From Chrysogorgia sp. JL179-B06 (lineage: Eukaryota; Cnidaria; Anthozoa; Scleralcyonacea; Chrysogorgiidae): a stretch of DNA of 64,000 bases. A program made the translations under genes and the position numbers. Location: contig JAYKKM010000047.1 of assembly GCA_035772405.1 (NCBI GenBank), positions 6,185,501 to 6,249,500 on the forward strand, in the 5' to 3' direction. The stretch's first letter is position 1. Every line of letters starts with the position of its first letter. This document shows positions 25,462-36,100 of this stretch, one piece after another. The notes under the pieces are model-generated. The model had not been told where the DNA came from. It ran no database searches and worked only from the letters and a program-made list of their open reading frames with translations.

Positions 25462-26498
25462 TTATGTAAAATGTTGGTTTATTAGAGTTTGACGCACTGC
25501 ATTTCCCATTCGTCCCTCACCAGCAGGTTCAATGTAAAGCACTTCCTCCCCCACGGGAAGGTCAAGGTCCTCATCTACAGGATCATTTCGCCTTCGTATA
25601 AAATTGTACAACACAGCTGTAGCCATTATGATTGTTAACGTGGTTTCCAGTTTGGTACGTAGTGTTTGCGAAAGGCATGGAAACATTCTTTTCCAGACAC
25701 CAAACATACGCTCAACTGTATTTCTTGTTCGAATCTGAGAGAAGTTGTAGCGTCGTTCTGTTCTGGTTTGCGGATTACGCAGTGGTGTCATTAAATAGGG
25801 TCTGCATGGATAACCGCTGTCTCCAAGCAATACACCCGATATATCACCTCGTTCAAACGTTGCGCACGGACGACTGTTATCAAAAATCCTAGCATCATGG
25901 ACACTGCCTGGCCACCTGGCAACAATGTTCTGAAATTCCAAATGCGGGCCACAAACTGCTTGAACATTTATCGAAAAAAAACCTTTTCTGTTCCTGAAAA
26001 GTTGCGCATTATCACCCCCAGGACTTGCAATCTTTATGTGGGTACAGTCAATAGTACCAACAACACCAGGAAATCCTCCGATCATCCAAAAAGCACGTTT
26101 CCTTTCACGCAGTAAATCGCCATGAGGAAAGGCAATGTAATCACTGTGTAAACGAGCGATAGCCTCAGATACACGATGGATTATCCTACTCGCTGATGGC
26201 TGTGAAATATCCGATAGGTCCCACATGCTAGTTGGAATGTACCGGTTACATAAAAACGTAGAGTTAACAACAGTTGTATATCTACAGGTATTGGTTTACC
26301 ACGGTCATTATGAGGTAAAATTGATGGACCGATCATTTCAAGTAAATAACGGAAAGCATCTTTTGTTAGTCTATATCTACCTCTGAATTGCTCTTCGTCG
26401 TAGTTATCGTAATCGAAATGGTATTCTCTTCTCGTATTTCGAATGTTTGGCGGAATCATATCCACTAACGCTAACCTATTAAGCCACCTATCCACCAT
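25462..26498 (-). pseudogene. Harbinger transposase (HARBI1-like, DDE_Tnp_4), one frame break
   Basis: The N-terminal part (26498-26181) reads RYRLTKDAFRYLLEMIG, IPVDIQLLLTLRFYVTGTFQ. It breaks at a GGG run near 26220, and the next frame (to 25462) continues DLSDISQPSASRIIHRVSEA. The catalytic triad is visible: Asp in GVVGTIDCTHI, Asp in GVLLGDSGYPC, Glu in RTRNTVERMFGVWKRMFP. The C-terminus ends NAVRQTLINQHFT. The protein cuts and integrates the element at TWA sites. Apart from the single-base break (a missing base in the G run would explain it) the enzyme looks recent. Confidence 0.9.
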
Positions 26499-26699
26499 GT
26501 TTGTAACGTTTATGAATTGTGAGTGGAGGGTGAGTGGAGACTCATTGAGTGTTAAGTTGCACTTAATGAGTACGAGTGGTCACTCATTGAGTGTGAGTGT
26601 GAGTGAGCTTTTAGAATACAGGTGTTAGACCTCTTCCATTTCATTCATAACCAATGCACATAACTTCCAATGGTCAACGGTTATTTTGAAACTTGTTGC

Positions 26700-26860
26700 A
26701 AATCTTGCGTTGGGCTCTGTTAAAAGTGACGTGTTTCACCTTTCAGAATTTTGTTAAATTGCTTTCCAAAATGCAGGAAATGCCCTTTCTGAGAGTCTAG
26801 ATTTCAAAATTTTCCAGGAGAGTACGCCCCCGTGCCCCTACATAAATTTAGTGTCAAAGT
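26700..26860. mobile_element. hAT-like terminal relic
   Basis: AATGCAGGAAATGCCCTTTC, GAGTCTAGATTTCAAAATTT and TCCAGGAGAGTACGCCCCCG match the block just inside the right end of the big hAT element at 47650-47735 (AATGCGGGAAATGCCATTTC, TTTCAAAAATTTTCCGGGGG). It is a solo end or a truncated non-autonomous copy. 26861-27484 otherwise holds no recognised gene. Confidence 0.5.
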
Positions 26861-27484
26861 ATGAATAATTCACCGGTTATTGGAGTGAACTTTGAAACCA
26901 AAACTATAAAACAAAACTATAACAGCAAAACTATAAAATGAACTTTGGAACTTCACGGTTGACGCGCATGCGCACTGCACCCATTCTATTGTGGACCGGT
27001 CAATAAATGTTCTGTTATGGACTGGTTGCCTCGTTGCCAGGGCAATGCAGTAAACACGACGTTTTGCGGACCGGCACGTGATACGCTTTTGTCCAATCGG
27101 AAAACAGAAAAATTGAACTTTGACACTAACTATATAACAAATATATTTATTATATGGCACAAGGTACTTCCGGTGAAATTGCGTGCTCTGACTGGCTGAG
27201 ACACGTCACGTGCCGGTCCGTTATTTCCACTGATCTCAAAAATAGGACTGGATTGAGCTTTCTATTGTATCTGACGAGCTTATTTTGAAGCCTGTATATT
27301 TGCATAATGCAAATTGACGAGAGATCATCAAAAGCTCCGAGTTTGCAAGCAAATCGAAATGCGACGCTCGCAAAATAGGTTTAGTTTCTGGCCAATATAT
27401 TTTCGTTGTTGACATTAAATGCATAAAATCTTAAACCTAATTTGACGTCTCATATTAGGCTTCTCTTAATGGCTAATTAGAGCA

Positions 27485-27681
27485 AACGGCGGCCATATTG
27501 GAGTGACCTCATTACGAATACAGTGGTGAATCGGAGAGGAAAGGCAGAATTCTGACATTTAATAACTGTCCAGCGAGTATGTTTCCTTTGCTAAAGTTAA
27601 ATAGCAAATGTCAGAATCCTCCCCAACATGTCTGTGATGCCACAGTACTCCTTAGGTGGTCACTCCAATATGGCCGCTGTT
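27485..27681. repeat. Foldback repeat
   Basis: Outer arms AACGGCGGCCATATTGGAGT / ACTCCAATATGGCCGCTGTT and inner arms AGAATTCTGACATTT / AAATGTCAGAATCCT form a 197-bp stem-loop. No coding sequence. Confidence 0.75.
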
Positions 27682-27954
27682 GGCTTTGTCAGCCATTTTG
27701 TTTACAAAGGAGCGAACAACGATAGGAAACTTTGAAAAGCAGCAAAAATTGAACTAATTTAGTAAATTAAGCACTAAATCATGTACGAGTCGGACCACGG
27801 ACGATGAACAATCTAAATGAGAGTTTTACTATCATGAAAGCAATAGAAGAACAAGAACAAGATTGAAAATGACGATACTATCACTCAAAACGTATGTAAA
27901 TTATGTTGTTTAAGCGCGCAGAAAGTTGTATTTTAGATTCACATGCCCTTTTAA

Positions 27955-28159
27955 CAACACGAAATCACTGAATAATATTAACTTCTTATTAACCTCGACC
28001 GCTTGGTCATTACGGGAAAATATCAGACCTCGGTCTTTTATGTACGAACCTCGCCCTACGGGCTCGGTCCGTACTGTCAAGACCTCGGTCTGATATTTTC
28101 CCGTAATGACCGCGCTCTCGGTTAATAAGAAGTTAATATTATTCAGTGATTTCGTGTTG
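27955..28159. mobile_element. 205-bp TTAA-type palindromic MITE, nested
   Basis: Flanked by TTAA (27951-27954 and 28160-28163). Arms CAACACGAAATCACTGAATA and TATTCAGTGATTTCGTGTTG are perfect at the ends and continue to a CCTCGCCCTACGGGCTCGG centre. The opposite arm of the host element (29735-29750) has the empty site, TTAACATATGG-like, which confirms insertion. Confidence 0.85.
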
Positions 28160-28295
28160 TTAATATGGCGCTTTATCGGGTTCAAAATATAATTGTGTGG
28201 ATTTGTCGATGTTTATCTAATTTCTGATCTCTAATTTCCTAAATGCTTGAATTTGTCTAAACGTTTATTTAAATTCACCGACCAACAGTATTCAT

Positions 28296-28460
28296 GAATT
28301 CATCGAATATATGAATTCATCGAATATATGAATTCGTCGAATATATGAATTCGTCGAATATACGAATTCATCGAATATACGAATTCGTCGAATATATGAA
28401 TTCGTCGAATATATGAATTCGTCGAATATACGAATTCGTCGAATATACGAATTCGTCGTC
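28296..28460. repeat. 17-bp minisatellite, left arm
   Basis: About 9.5 units of GAATTCRTCGAATATAY. The mirror array lies at 29451-29602. Open frames across it, translating to repeats such as NSYIRRIHIFDEF, are composition artefacts. Confidence 0.9.
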
Positions 28461-29450
28461 GATAGTGCCTTGCGAGCTTGGGCGTAGATGAGCCCACTGA
28501 TTTCGCTCAGCGGTTACACAAAGGTTCGTCAAAATGGCGGACGCGGACATCATGACAAGACGTTATTAACAGGAATCCCTCCGGCTTCTGATTGGCCGAT
28601 AAATTTAGCACTCCGAAGACGTAGCGCTAGTGGCATAAATTATCGGCGGCAAAATTATGAATATTTTCAAATCAACTATTTATAAGAATGTCGCGTCTCA
28701 AATGCAAATTCGTCAAGCCACTGTTGCCTGTTCAGTCAAACAGAACTGACTTAACCAAGTCGGAATCACGCTGTCGTATAATAGTTCTTTTTGAATCCGC
28801 GGCTCTTCTGTTCTACGTTGTCAATATATGCACGCGACATATATTTTACCAATTTATCGGAGCTCATTCGGAATTGGGAATCGTTCGAGGTTTGACACAA
28901 AGGTTTGACACAAAGGCTTGGCAATATTGACATGTTCTTTCTGATTTCGAGAAGAAAAAATATAGTCTGAAGACGATAACGATTCACGCTTTGATTCAAA
29001 TTGTTCACGCGATAGGTTTGGCAATATTGACATGTTCTTTCTGATTTCGGGAAGAAATATAATCTCGTATAAACGCCATATATTTATAACACACAGAGCT
29101 AAAGACGACCACGCTTTGATTCGGATAGCGTCAAACTTGTGCAGCAAACTCTTTCAATGTACATAATACTACATTCCCTATAATTATTTTAAAAAGTATT
29201 CATACTTTTGCCGGCGGTAATTTATGCGGAAGTGCTAAATTTATCGGCCAATCAGAAGCCGGAGGGATTCCTGTTAATAACGTCTTAGTAAAAGTGCGCA
29301 ATGCACACTGAGTTGTTATACTTTTACATTCTTGATGGTTTATAATTTATGCAGTGTGGTATATCCGCGTCCGCCATTTTGACGAACCTTTGTGTAACCG
29401 CTGAGCGAAATCAGTGGGCTCATCTACGCCCAAGCTCGCAAGGCACTATC

Positions 29451-29602
29451 GACGACGAATTCGTATATTCGACGAATTCATATATTCGACGAATTCATAT
29501 ATTCGACGAATTCGTATATTCGATGAATTCGTATATTCGACGAATTCATATATTCGACGAATTCATATATTCGATGAATTCATATATTCGATGAATTCAT
29601 GA
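29451..29602. repeat. 17-bp minisatellite, right arm
   Basis: About nine units of GAYGAATTCRTATATTC, the reverse complement of the left-arm array with a closely similar order of variants. Confidence 0.9.
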
Positions 29603-29776
29603 ATACTGTTGGTCGGTGAATTTAAATAAACGTTTAGACAAATTCAAGCATTTAGGAAATTAGAGATCAGAAATTAGATAAACATCGACAAATCCACACA
29701 ATTATATTTTGAACCCGATAAAGCGCCATATGTTAAAAGGGCATGTGAATCTAAAATACAACTTTCTGCGCGCTAA

Positions 29777-30881
29777 AAAGTCGGTTAACAATATTATTAA
29801 AAGTAAATTTCACTGCACTGTTTCAGTATAAATTCTCAGCCCTAGCGATAAAGCCTTACTAACAGACGATGAAAACAACCTCAAAAAAACCTGCAGCTGA
29901 CGTTATGGCCTCATCTGTTCTCGTTGGAACGTATCAATTATGTGCCATTCTCTTCGTTAATAAGTGATTTGTCAAGCTCCCTGATGCTCAACATTCCAAA
30001 TTTTTTGGGTTCGAATGTATGCGTTAACTTAAAAAAGATATAAAATCAACTGACCTAGTTAATAAGTAGAAAATCAACTACCTAGTTAATAAGTAGATCA
30101 ATAAATATTTCATATTAATTCTATCGACTGCGATTATAGTTTTTTTGGTGTCTAGTTTTTACATGCATACAGTAGCATCATACAATGTTAATCAAGTTGT
30201 TTTTAGATGTTTTCCGTTCTTTATAACTGTTTGTCGCCTTCAGTAAAGGATACATAATATTCACGTTTTATATTTTATTTTATTTACTTTTTTTAATTTT
30301 ACCCACGACGTACCCACCCACGCTAATTAGTCAATCTCCTATAAAACGACTATAGCACTAGTATATAGATATACCGTCGATGCCTACAATTTTTTGTACT
30401 TAATGTAATTCACAAATAAATATTATAATCCTCATTTGGAATCTTTCCATTCATTGCTTTGATGATTGGATGGTCCGAAAAAATCATCAACCACAACCAT
30501 TTTCACTATTATCAGTTTCTGCAACTTGTTTAGGTTTTGTAAAAATAGTTCCATTCACAATAGGGATTGTACCGTTTGTTTTGTGGCTGCCAGAGCGTGG
30601 AAAGGAGTGGCCTCATTTTTATTCAAAATTCTCCATTGGTGTCGAACGCCGTTATATGCATTTTGACAAAATTCCGTCATTTATTTACGTTTTATTGATG
30701 TCACTTTAATTTGTTTGATTTATATACATATCCCATGAAGTTAGAGATATTTCACGCAGAATAGCTGGTGTAATCCACAGTAATTCATCGCATCGAATTT
30801 GTTGTTTTCTTATAGTTTTCTTAAACATCATAATATATTAACATATATAAAAGGTACCGTTGGAAACTGGAAAAGAAGGCT
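29777..30881. other. Non-coding stretch
   Basis: No gene recognised. 30275-30350 is an inverted relative of the repeat end at 23430-23500. Overlapping short plus frames at 30466-30709 show no domain. Confidence 0.4.
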
Positions 30882-31017
30882 GAACTAATAGTATAGCAAA
30901 GCGAAAAGGTGGTAAACTGCCAAGAATTCATTAATTCTTGGCAGTTTACCACCTTTTCGCTTTGCTATATATTCAACACACTGTCCACGCAGCACTTTAC
31001 TTTCGAACTAATAGTAT
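30882..31017. mobile_element. Hairpin insertion flanked by 13-bp direct repeats
   Basis: GAACTAATAGTAT occurs at 30882-30894 and 31005-31017. Between them lies a perfect 37-bp-arm hairpin with 4-base loop (30892-30969; arms begin TATAGCAAAGCGAAAAGGTG), then 35 bases ending TTTACTTTC. The repeats may be a long target duplication. Confidence 0.6.
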
Positions 31018-31296
31018 GTTTCTTACCAATATAAATGGTCTTTTTATTTAAATCACTTTTATTGCTTATATGTTTATAGAATTGAAAATGTTTCTTTCCT
31101 GAATTAAAAAAGCAGTCATTTCAACTCTGGATTGATCTGTAGCTACAGCACATTATCAATATCTTATGTAAAGACAAATAGACAATACTTCCCACCATCA
31201 GCGCGTTTTGCATCAAGTTGAATTAGTCCTTTGGTAACCCAATTAAAGAGATTTCTATTATAAATATCCTTTGAGTAGCTATTATTATCACTCTAC

Positions 31297-31445
31297 CTTC
31301 TGCACAAAAGTGTACCGACGACCACCAGCAGCGTTATCACGACCACAATCACAACAACAAGAACTATGACCATTTTTTGTGAATTTGATGTATTTTGATG
31401 TGGCTTCGTCTTCACTTTTAGAATACCGGACGAAGAATGAGTTAC
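31297..31445 (-). CDS. Receptor gene, transmembrane exon
   Basis: Acceptor CTTTTATCAAG before 31445 and donor AG|GTAGAG at 31296. It encodes VTHSSSGILKVKTKPHQNTS, a short stalk, then one strong membrane helix (MVIVLVVVIVVVITLLVVVG) and TLLCR. The 149-bp exon starts in phase 0, matching the end of the exon at 34304-34514, and leaves two bases that the tail exon at 19601 completes. This places the protein as a single-pass type I receptor in the plasma membrane. The ligand is unknown. Confidence 0.65.
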
Positions 31446-32340
31446 CTTGATAAAAGGATAATTAGGAGTAGACTTAACAATGACAATACATATATTATTC
31501 GAACATTTCAAGCACATCTCTCCCCACCTCTCCCTCTATAATATAATAATAAAGACGTTTTAGGAGCATTATTCAACATTATAGTCTCAATGCTCTTACA
31601 ACAATACATTCCTAACGCTAGGTAAGTTACTTATAAAACTAATTACATTTCATTATCAAATCAAAACTACTAATAACTACAAAACCTATTAATTCGAAAA
31701 AAGAAATGTCTTAAGTGCTGACCTAAAACTACTAATAAACACTGTCAGTGCTTCTAATTTTCTCAGGTAATAAATTAGCTTTAAAACGGCAACCGAGAAT
31801 GTTCTGCATGTCTGGACTGTTGTATATATGTATATACATGTATGTCATGTTTACAAAGCTATATGCATCCGTATTATACGCCGCTAACTTACTTCAAGTT
31901 TTAACTAATATGACTCCTCTGACTATACGAACGGCAGAATATAAAATTAAAGCGCGGTGAAAACAACTTGTACTAAATTTATTACCACATTTATATAACA
32001 CAAATCTGAAAAAAGTGAACGTAAAAGATGGATATTGGAAGTGAGCAAAATTTGCGGTTGGTACTCTTATATATCTTCAATGATTCTCGAAGACGAAAAC
32101 AGTTATAACTTCTAATACATGGAAAGTAAAGTAAGTAGAAAGCTTTAGATTATTCCAAGTCAATTGGCCGGAAACAAATCTTCACCCCAAATAACATCCA
32201 CTTGACTATTGGTCCAAGCACAATATTTAAGCTTTTAACATTTGAAGTTAAATGGCAATGTTTCTACGGATGGGATTGAATTGCGGTAAAGACGTTGAAA
32301 ACTATGAAAAATAATCACTTTGACAGCGTCAATATATATT
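31446..32340. other. Intron sequence of the receptor gene
   Basis: AT-rich, no gene recognised. Lies between the transmembrane exon and the inverted-repeat element that starts at 32341. Confidence 0.4.
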
Positions 32341-34155
32341 AAAGTGTTTATGAAACGAAATTTTCGACCTCGATTTTATTTGATATTCTTATAGTTCGTG
32401 CTTCGCTGATTATCGTAGTGCTGTTTATTTTTGTTCTACGACTTTGCAAAGTAGTTTTATCGACCTTCAAAGTTGACGAGTGGACGTCCGGTTCATCGCG
32501 CGGTCAAAACAAGCCTTGTGACGTCACTGGTTGTACTCGGCGTGTGAAGGAACATAAACAAGCATAGCAGAATCACGGCAGTGAAAATAAAACGCATCGA
32601 TAATAAATGCTAAAGAAAGTCAGAAGTGTCTAGAGAAAATCGCAAGTCTTGCTATTAAATCAAGAGGACGAAATTCACTGCTTAATCTTCATCATTAACA
32701 ACAAAATAGTAAATTAAATATGCATAAAGAAAGTGAAGTGGTGCGTCGAGTGTACGCCATTGAATATATTCAATATGTTCCGTGGATAAATCATCGGATT
32801 TTCACGTGCTTTCTTTTGAGCTGTTGATACCGACTGGAACTGTGTATATTTACAGAAACTGTGTATATTTACAGAAACACAAGTGGTTCATTTATATTCG
32901 ATACCGCGTGAATGTGTGTGGTTTAAAACTTGAACCTGTGGCCGTGTGTAGATACATCTCGTATAAAGTCAGCTGTGCGCTAATAGTAAACGTGCAGCCA
33001 TCCGATTAACACGCACAAGGTAGCTTTTTTCGTGGATCTAAAGGACTTAGATAATAAAATATCATTTAATAAAGTAAGAACTACTAAATTCAAAACGATT
33101 CGGTCGTGTATAGCTTTAAACCGTGACTTGTTTGTGCCGACGCACAGTTGATTGAAACATGATGCGAAGCAAACATCCAAACTTAAATAATTTTAGCCTA
33201 TAAAAGAAATAGATATCACTTCGCATTGTTTTCTGTTTACCAACAAATCGGGTTTATACATCAAGAATATGACGCGGTCTGCGATGTGTATTACTAGTAC
33301 TCGGTAACGCAAATAACTACTGTGTACACCCTGATTACTTAGAATGAACGGCTGAACAGACTACAGAACTGACATAATTGTCGAATATAATATCAATGTG
33401 ATACTGTAATATCAAATAGCACAGATTTCAGAATTCATCAAAATTCAGCAGAATTCATCAAATATAGTTAGCAAGAAACACAGAAATGAGAAACATGTAC
33501 CCCGATGAATTGGTCAGTTAATTGTAATAATTGCATGTTGCCTGTTGTCATTGTTGATGTCTTGCATTTACAACAACAGTATGAAATTTAATTTCTGCTG
33601 TGCAGTTCTCTTGAAAGTAGGTGGTTATATTTCTGTTTAGGATATCTAAATAAAATATAATAAAATATATTCAGGCATACCAAGGGATTTTGTTTTACTT
33701 TCACACTGTATTTGAGAGTCTCATCACGGTTAGGTCTCATGAAAGCTGCCACAAGCACAGTTCATCGTTGCTCTTATGCCTCTCAATGTTTGAAAAACGA
33801 CAAGTAGAAGCATATTAAACAAAGCATACAAACTGTACGATTACTGAACGTGCATGAACGACTATTCGCATCCAAAAAACGCAGTTTCAAGCTTATTATG
33901 ACGAATCATATAAAGAAACCATAGTAAAATACTATAAGAATCTCCAGACGACTCTAACCAGTGACGTCAAACCGCAACTAATTCGGTTCCAGACCCCGGA
34001 CGTCTTGTTACTCAAAATGTCACTTTCAGACGAAAAATAAACTACTTTCTAAAACCCGGAGAAAAAAATGAATCACACCACGTTATTCAGCGCGTCAAAA
34101 ACTATAAGAATATCAAATAAAACAGGGGTCGAAAATTTCGTTTCATAAGCACTTT
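32341..34155. mobile_element. Inverted-repeat element (1.8 kb) in receptor intron
   Basis: Left 32341-32396 (AAAGTGTTTATGAAACGAAA ... ATATTCTTATAGTT) and right 34100-34155 (AACTATAAGAATATCAAATA ... CGTTTCATAAGCACTTT) form inverted ends of about 55 bp. No target duplication was obvious and no transposase is encoded; interior frames are short. Probably a non-autonomous DNA transposon. Confidence 0.6.
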
Positions 34156-34303
34156 GCGAAAGTACAAGTTTTACTCACTACTGGTATCTAACAATATACA
34201 ATGGTATAACGTTTAATATGCTCAGCCTATCTAATATGTGATCAACAATTAACTTATGTGTTTACTGAACGGTTTACTTTTCATCATGGGTAATAACACT
34301 TAC

Positions 34304-34514
34304 GTTATAATAGTACACGCGTAATAATATTCCATAGTTTGTATTTGGCTTGAGTGGGCCATTGCTACTTTTACCATCGCCAATAACAGTCTTTTTAAAA
34401 CTTCTATAATCACGTTGTTTCAATGCAACATATGCTGAGAAACCTTGCTTGCTTTCTTCGTAGGTTTTTAAATCACTATCAGTAATATTTCTTAGCACTT
34501 CAAAGTTATCATCG
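34304..34514 (-). CDS. Receptor gene, membrane-proximal fibronectin-III-like exon
   Basis: Acceptor TAATCCAG before 34514 and donor AAC|GTAAGT at 34303. It encodes DNFEVLRNITDSDLKTYEES, then SAYVALKQRDYRSFKKTVIG, DGKSSNGPLKPNTNYGILLR and VYYYN. The V-I-G-D-G-K ... P-L-K-P-N-T-x-Y ... L-L-R order resembles the last extracellular beta-sheet module of receptor tyrosine phosphatases and relatives. It ends in phase 0, as the transmembrane exon requires. Upstream exons must lie at higher coordinates, separated by the RecQ/DUF6589 and hAT insertions; none were firmly identified. Confidence 0.6.
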
Positions 34515-35029
34515 CTGGATTAGTCTTTTAACAATAATCTGAAAGAAACTAAAATTCTAAAGATTAAGATCGATTCAAAATGAAATGAAGATGTGATTTA
34601 AATTATTGAACTCATTTTATTCTGCACGAGTGGCTTAGATTTTAATGGCTTAAAAATAAAGCACGAGGCAGCTGTTCAATGTTTGTTGATTAATTACTAT
34701 ATTTGTTATAATCTCAGCTTTGTAACGCATGTCTATAGCGTCTATATGTGAATTCGGTTGACTATATTTAAATATTTCAATAGTAAGATTAAAAAAAAAA
34801 TTTTAATTTCTTGATACATCAGATACATAGTTGAAAAACCCTAATGCGGATTCACAAGAAGCTGTAAAATATTTATTTAGACTATCCACGGTTTCACTAA
34901 TCTGATTCCTTTTTTATTATTTTTGGCATCAGTCATAACGAATTGCATATCAAGTGCATTCATCACGTAAATGTAAATTAAAATAATAACTATTTCTCCT
35001 ATTTGATAACTATTTGGCATGGGTGTTGA
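34515..35029. other. Non-coding stretch
   Basis: AT-rich; no gene recognised. It should contain the left end of the RecQ/DUF6589 element copy 2, but no terminal repeat was recognised. Confidence 0.35.
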
Positions 35030-35869
35030 TTGCAAAAGTGTTCGCCGTGTAATCCACTTTGGCCCATCAAGTGCTATGTGCAAGAGAGTGGACGAGCAGG
35101 TCGAGATGGCAAGCCTAGCAGTTCTATAATACTGTACAATGGTTTGCTATCCAGTCATTGTACAACACGCATGAAACAATTTATAATCAATGAAAATTCA
35201 ACATGCTTGAGGCAGATGATATTTTCAGATTTTGATGTCCAATGCTCTGAATTTGACATTCTGCATCAGTGCTGTGATAACTAGTGTGCTGGAAAGTGCA
35301 AGTGTGGTAGCAATGAATGCAGTAAAATACCAAAAATAAGTAGTGATGAAGAGGTAGATTCTGCTAGATCCTGTGAAGGCCAAGTGATCACCAGATCTGT
35401 AACATCAGAGGATAAGAGTAAACTGAAAGACCTCCTTATGTTATATAAGAAACAGTTAATAGAGAAAGAACTCCACAATATGACATCAACTGTTGGTGTA
35501 CCAAATGTCTTTTTGAAATTTGGAGGGATTCAAATCAATCAAGTTCTCCAGACATGTCATAAACATTTTACACTTCAAGATGTAATAAAAAATGTGGAGA
35601 TCTGGAGGAAGCATCATGCAGTTGGTATTTCATCTGCTATTGCACAAGTTTTTAATGACATTGAAGTAGACACGGAGATGTCAACAATTATTGAAGATGA
35701 AATGAAAATTGGAATGGAATGGGAAGAGGTGAGAGATGACCCAAGTTTTCAGAGTATGGTGGACAGCCAAGACTGGGAATGGTACAATACAGAAACATCA
35801 ATGGAGTCCAATGTAGCCATGAACAAAAGTAGTTTTTTTGAAGATTTTGCAATGACAGACAAAGACTGA
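35030..35869 (+). pseudogene. RecQ-like helicase C-terminal part, copy 2
   Basis: A frame shift upstream ([11 protein letters not shown] in another frame at about 35040) leads into [20 protein letters not shown], which is RecQ motif VI. The following Cys-rich region reads [17 protein letters not shown] and [10 protein letters not shown], and is cut by an in-frame TAG at 35281-35283. The same frame then continues CAGKCKCGSNECSK, VTSEDKSKLKDLLMLYKKQL, NVFLKFGGIQINQVLQTCHK and ends in an acidic tail (WEEVRDDPSFQSMVDSQDWE). All motifs before VI are missing, so this is a 5'-truncated, nonsense-bearing copy. It converges on the DUF6589 gene at 37153-40878. Confidence 0.7.
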
Positions 35870-35944
35870 AATTACAGCGTGCAGTATATGAACTGACTAG
35901 CAATTGGTTTCTAATAGGGCATTTGCACGATGGTCGATTATACA

Positions 35945-36100
35945 TTGACGATCTTCAAGCTCATATCCTCAGAAAAATTATTCTGAGTACTGGACAGGAA
36001 TCGAACCTGTAAAATGCAGTAATTCCTGTCAGAATAATTTTTCTGAGGATACGAGTTTGATAATCGTCCATGTATCCTCTGTCCCTACATTTACTACAGT
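35945..36100 (-). repeat. Foldback repeat with tRNA-like B box
   Basis: Arms GACGATCTTCAAGCTCATAT, CCTCAGAAAAATTATTCTGA and their mirror (TCAGAATAATTTTTCTGAGG, ATACGAGTTTGATAATCGTC) surround ACAGGAATCGAACCTGT. Read on the minus strand this gives CAGGTTCGATTCCTGTCC, a match to the tRNA T-arm / Pol III B box. CGTCCATGTATC is shared with the SINE at 21.8 kb. Probably a SINE-derived foldback. Confidence 0.6.

Larger units (their letters stand above)
24342..26624. mobile_element. PIF/Harbinger DNA transposon, near complete (2283 bp)
   Basis: The ends are perfect inverted repeats: CACCTGTATTCTAAAAGCTC at the left, GAGCTTTTAGAATACAGGTG at the right. Both are flanked by TTA (24339-24341 and 26625-26627), the 3-bp duplication typical of Harbinger. 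Subterminal GTGAGTGTGAGTG and ACTCATTGAGTG words recur near both ends and may be binding sites for the Myb-like protein (inference). The two genes converge: a MADF/Myb-like gene on plus and a transposase on minus. One one-base frame break in the transposase is the main defect. Confidence 0.95.
27914..29773. mobile_element. 1.86-kb palindromic element with TAA target duplication
   Basis: Left end GCGCGCAGAAAGTTGTATTT and right end AAATACAACTTTCTGCGCGC are inverted and flanked by TAA (27911-27913, 29774-29776), fitting a Harbinger-type 3-bp duplication. Each arm is about 560 bp after removing a nested MITE from the left arm and an approximately 95-bp extra segment in the right arm (29290-29375). 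Both arms contain a mirrored 17-bp minisatellite and an identical block around CCTTGCGAGCTTGGGCGTAG. The centre (about 28690-29190) is single-copy apart from two direct copies of GGCAATATTGACATGTTCTT (28919, 29019). No transposase is encoded. Confidence 0.8.

Noticed and set aside
28300..29602. Repeat proteins of the NSYIRRIHIFDEF type
   Set aside because: They are translations of the 17-bp minisatellite in the palindromic element and appear in several frames.
30466..30709. Overlapping 66- and 79-codon plus frames
   Set aside because: Two frames open in the same place with no recognised motif; no sign of real coding.
35030..35869. Functional host RecQ helicase
   Set aside because: All motifs before VI are missing, there is an in-frame TAG at 35281, and it is paired with a transposon-like gene.
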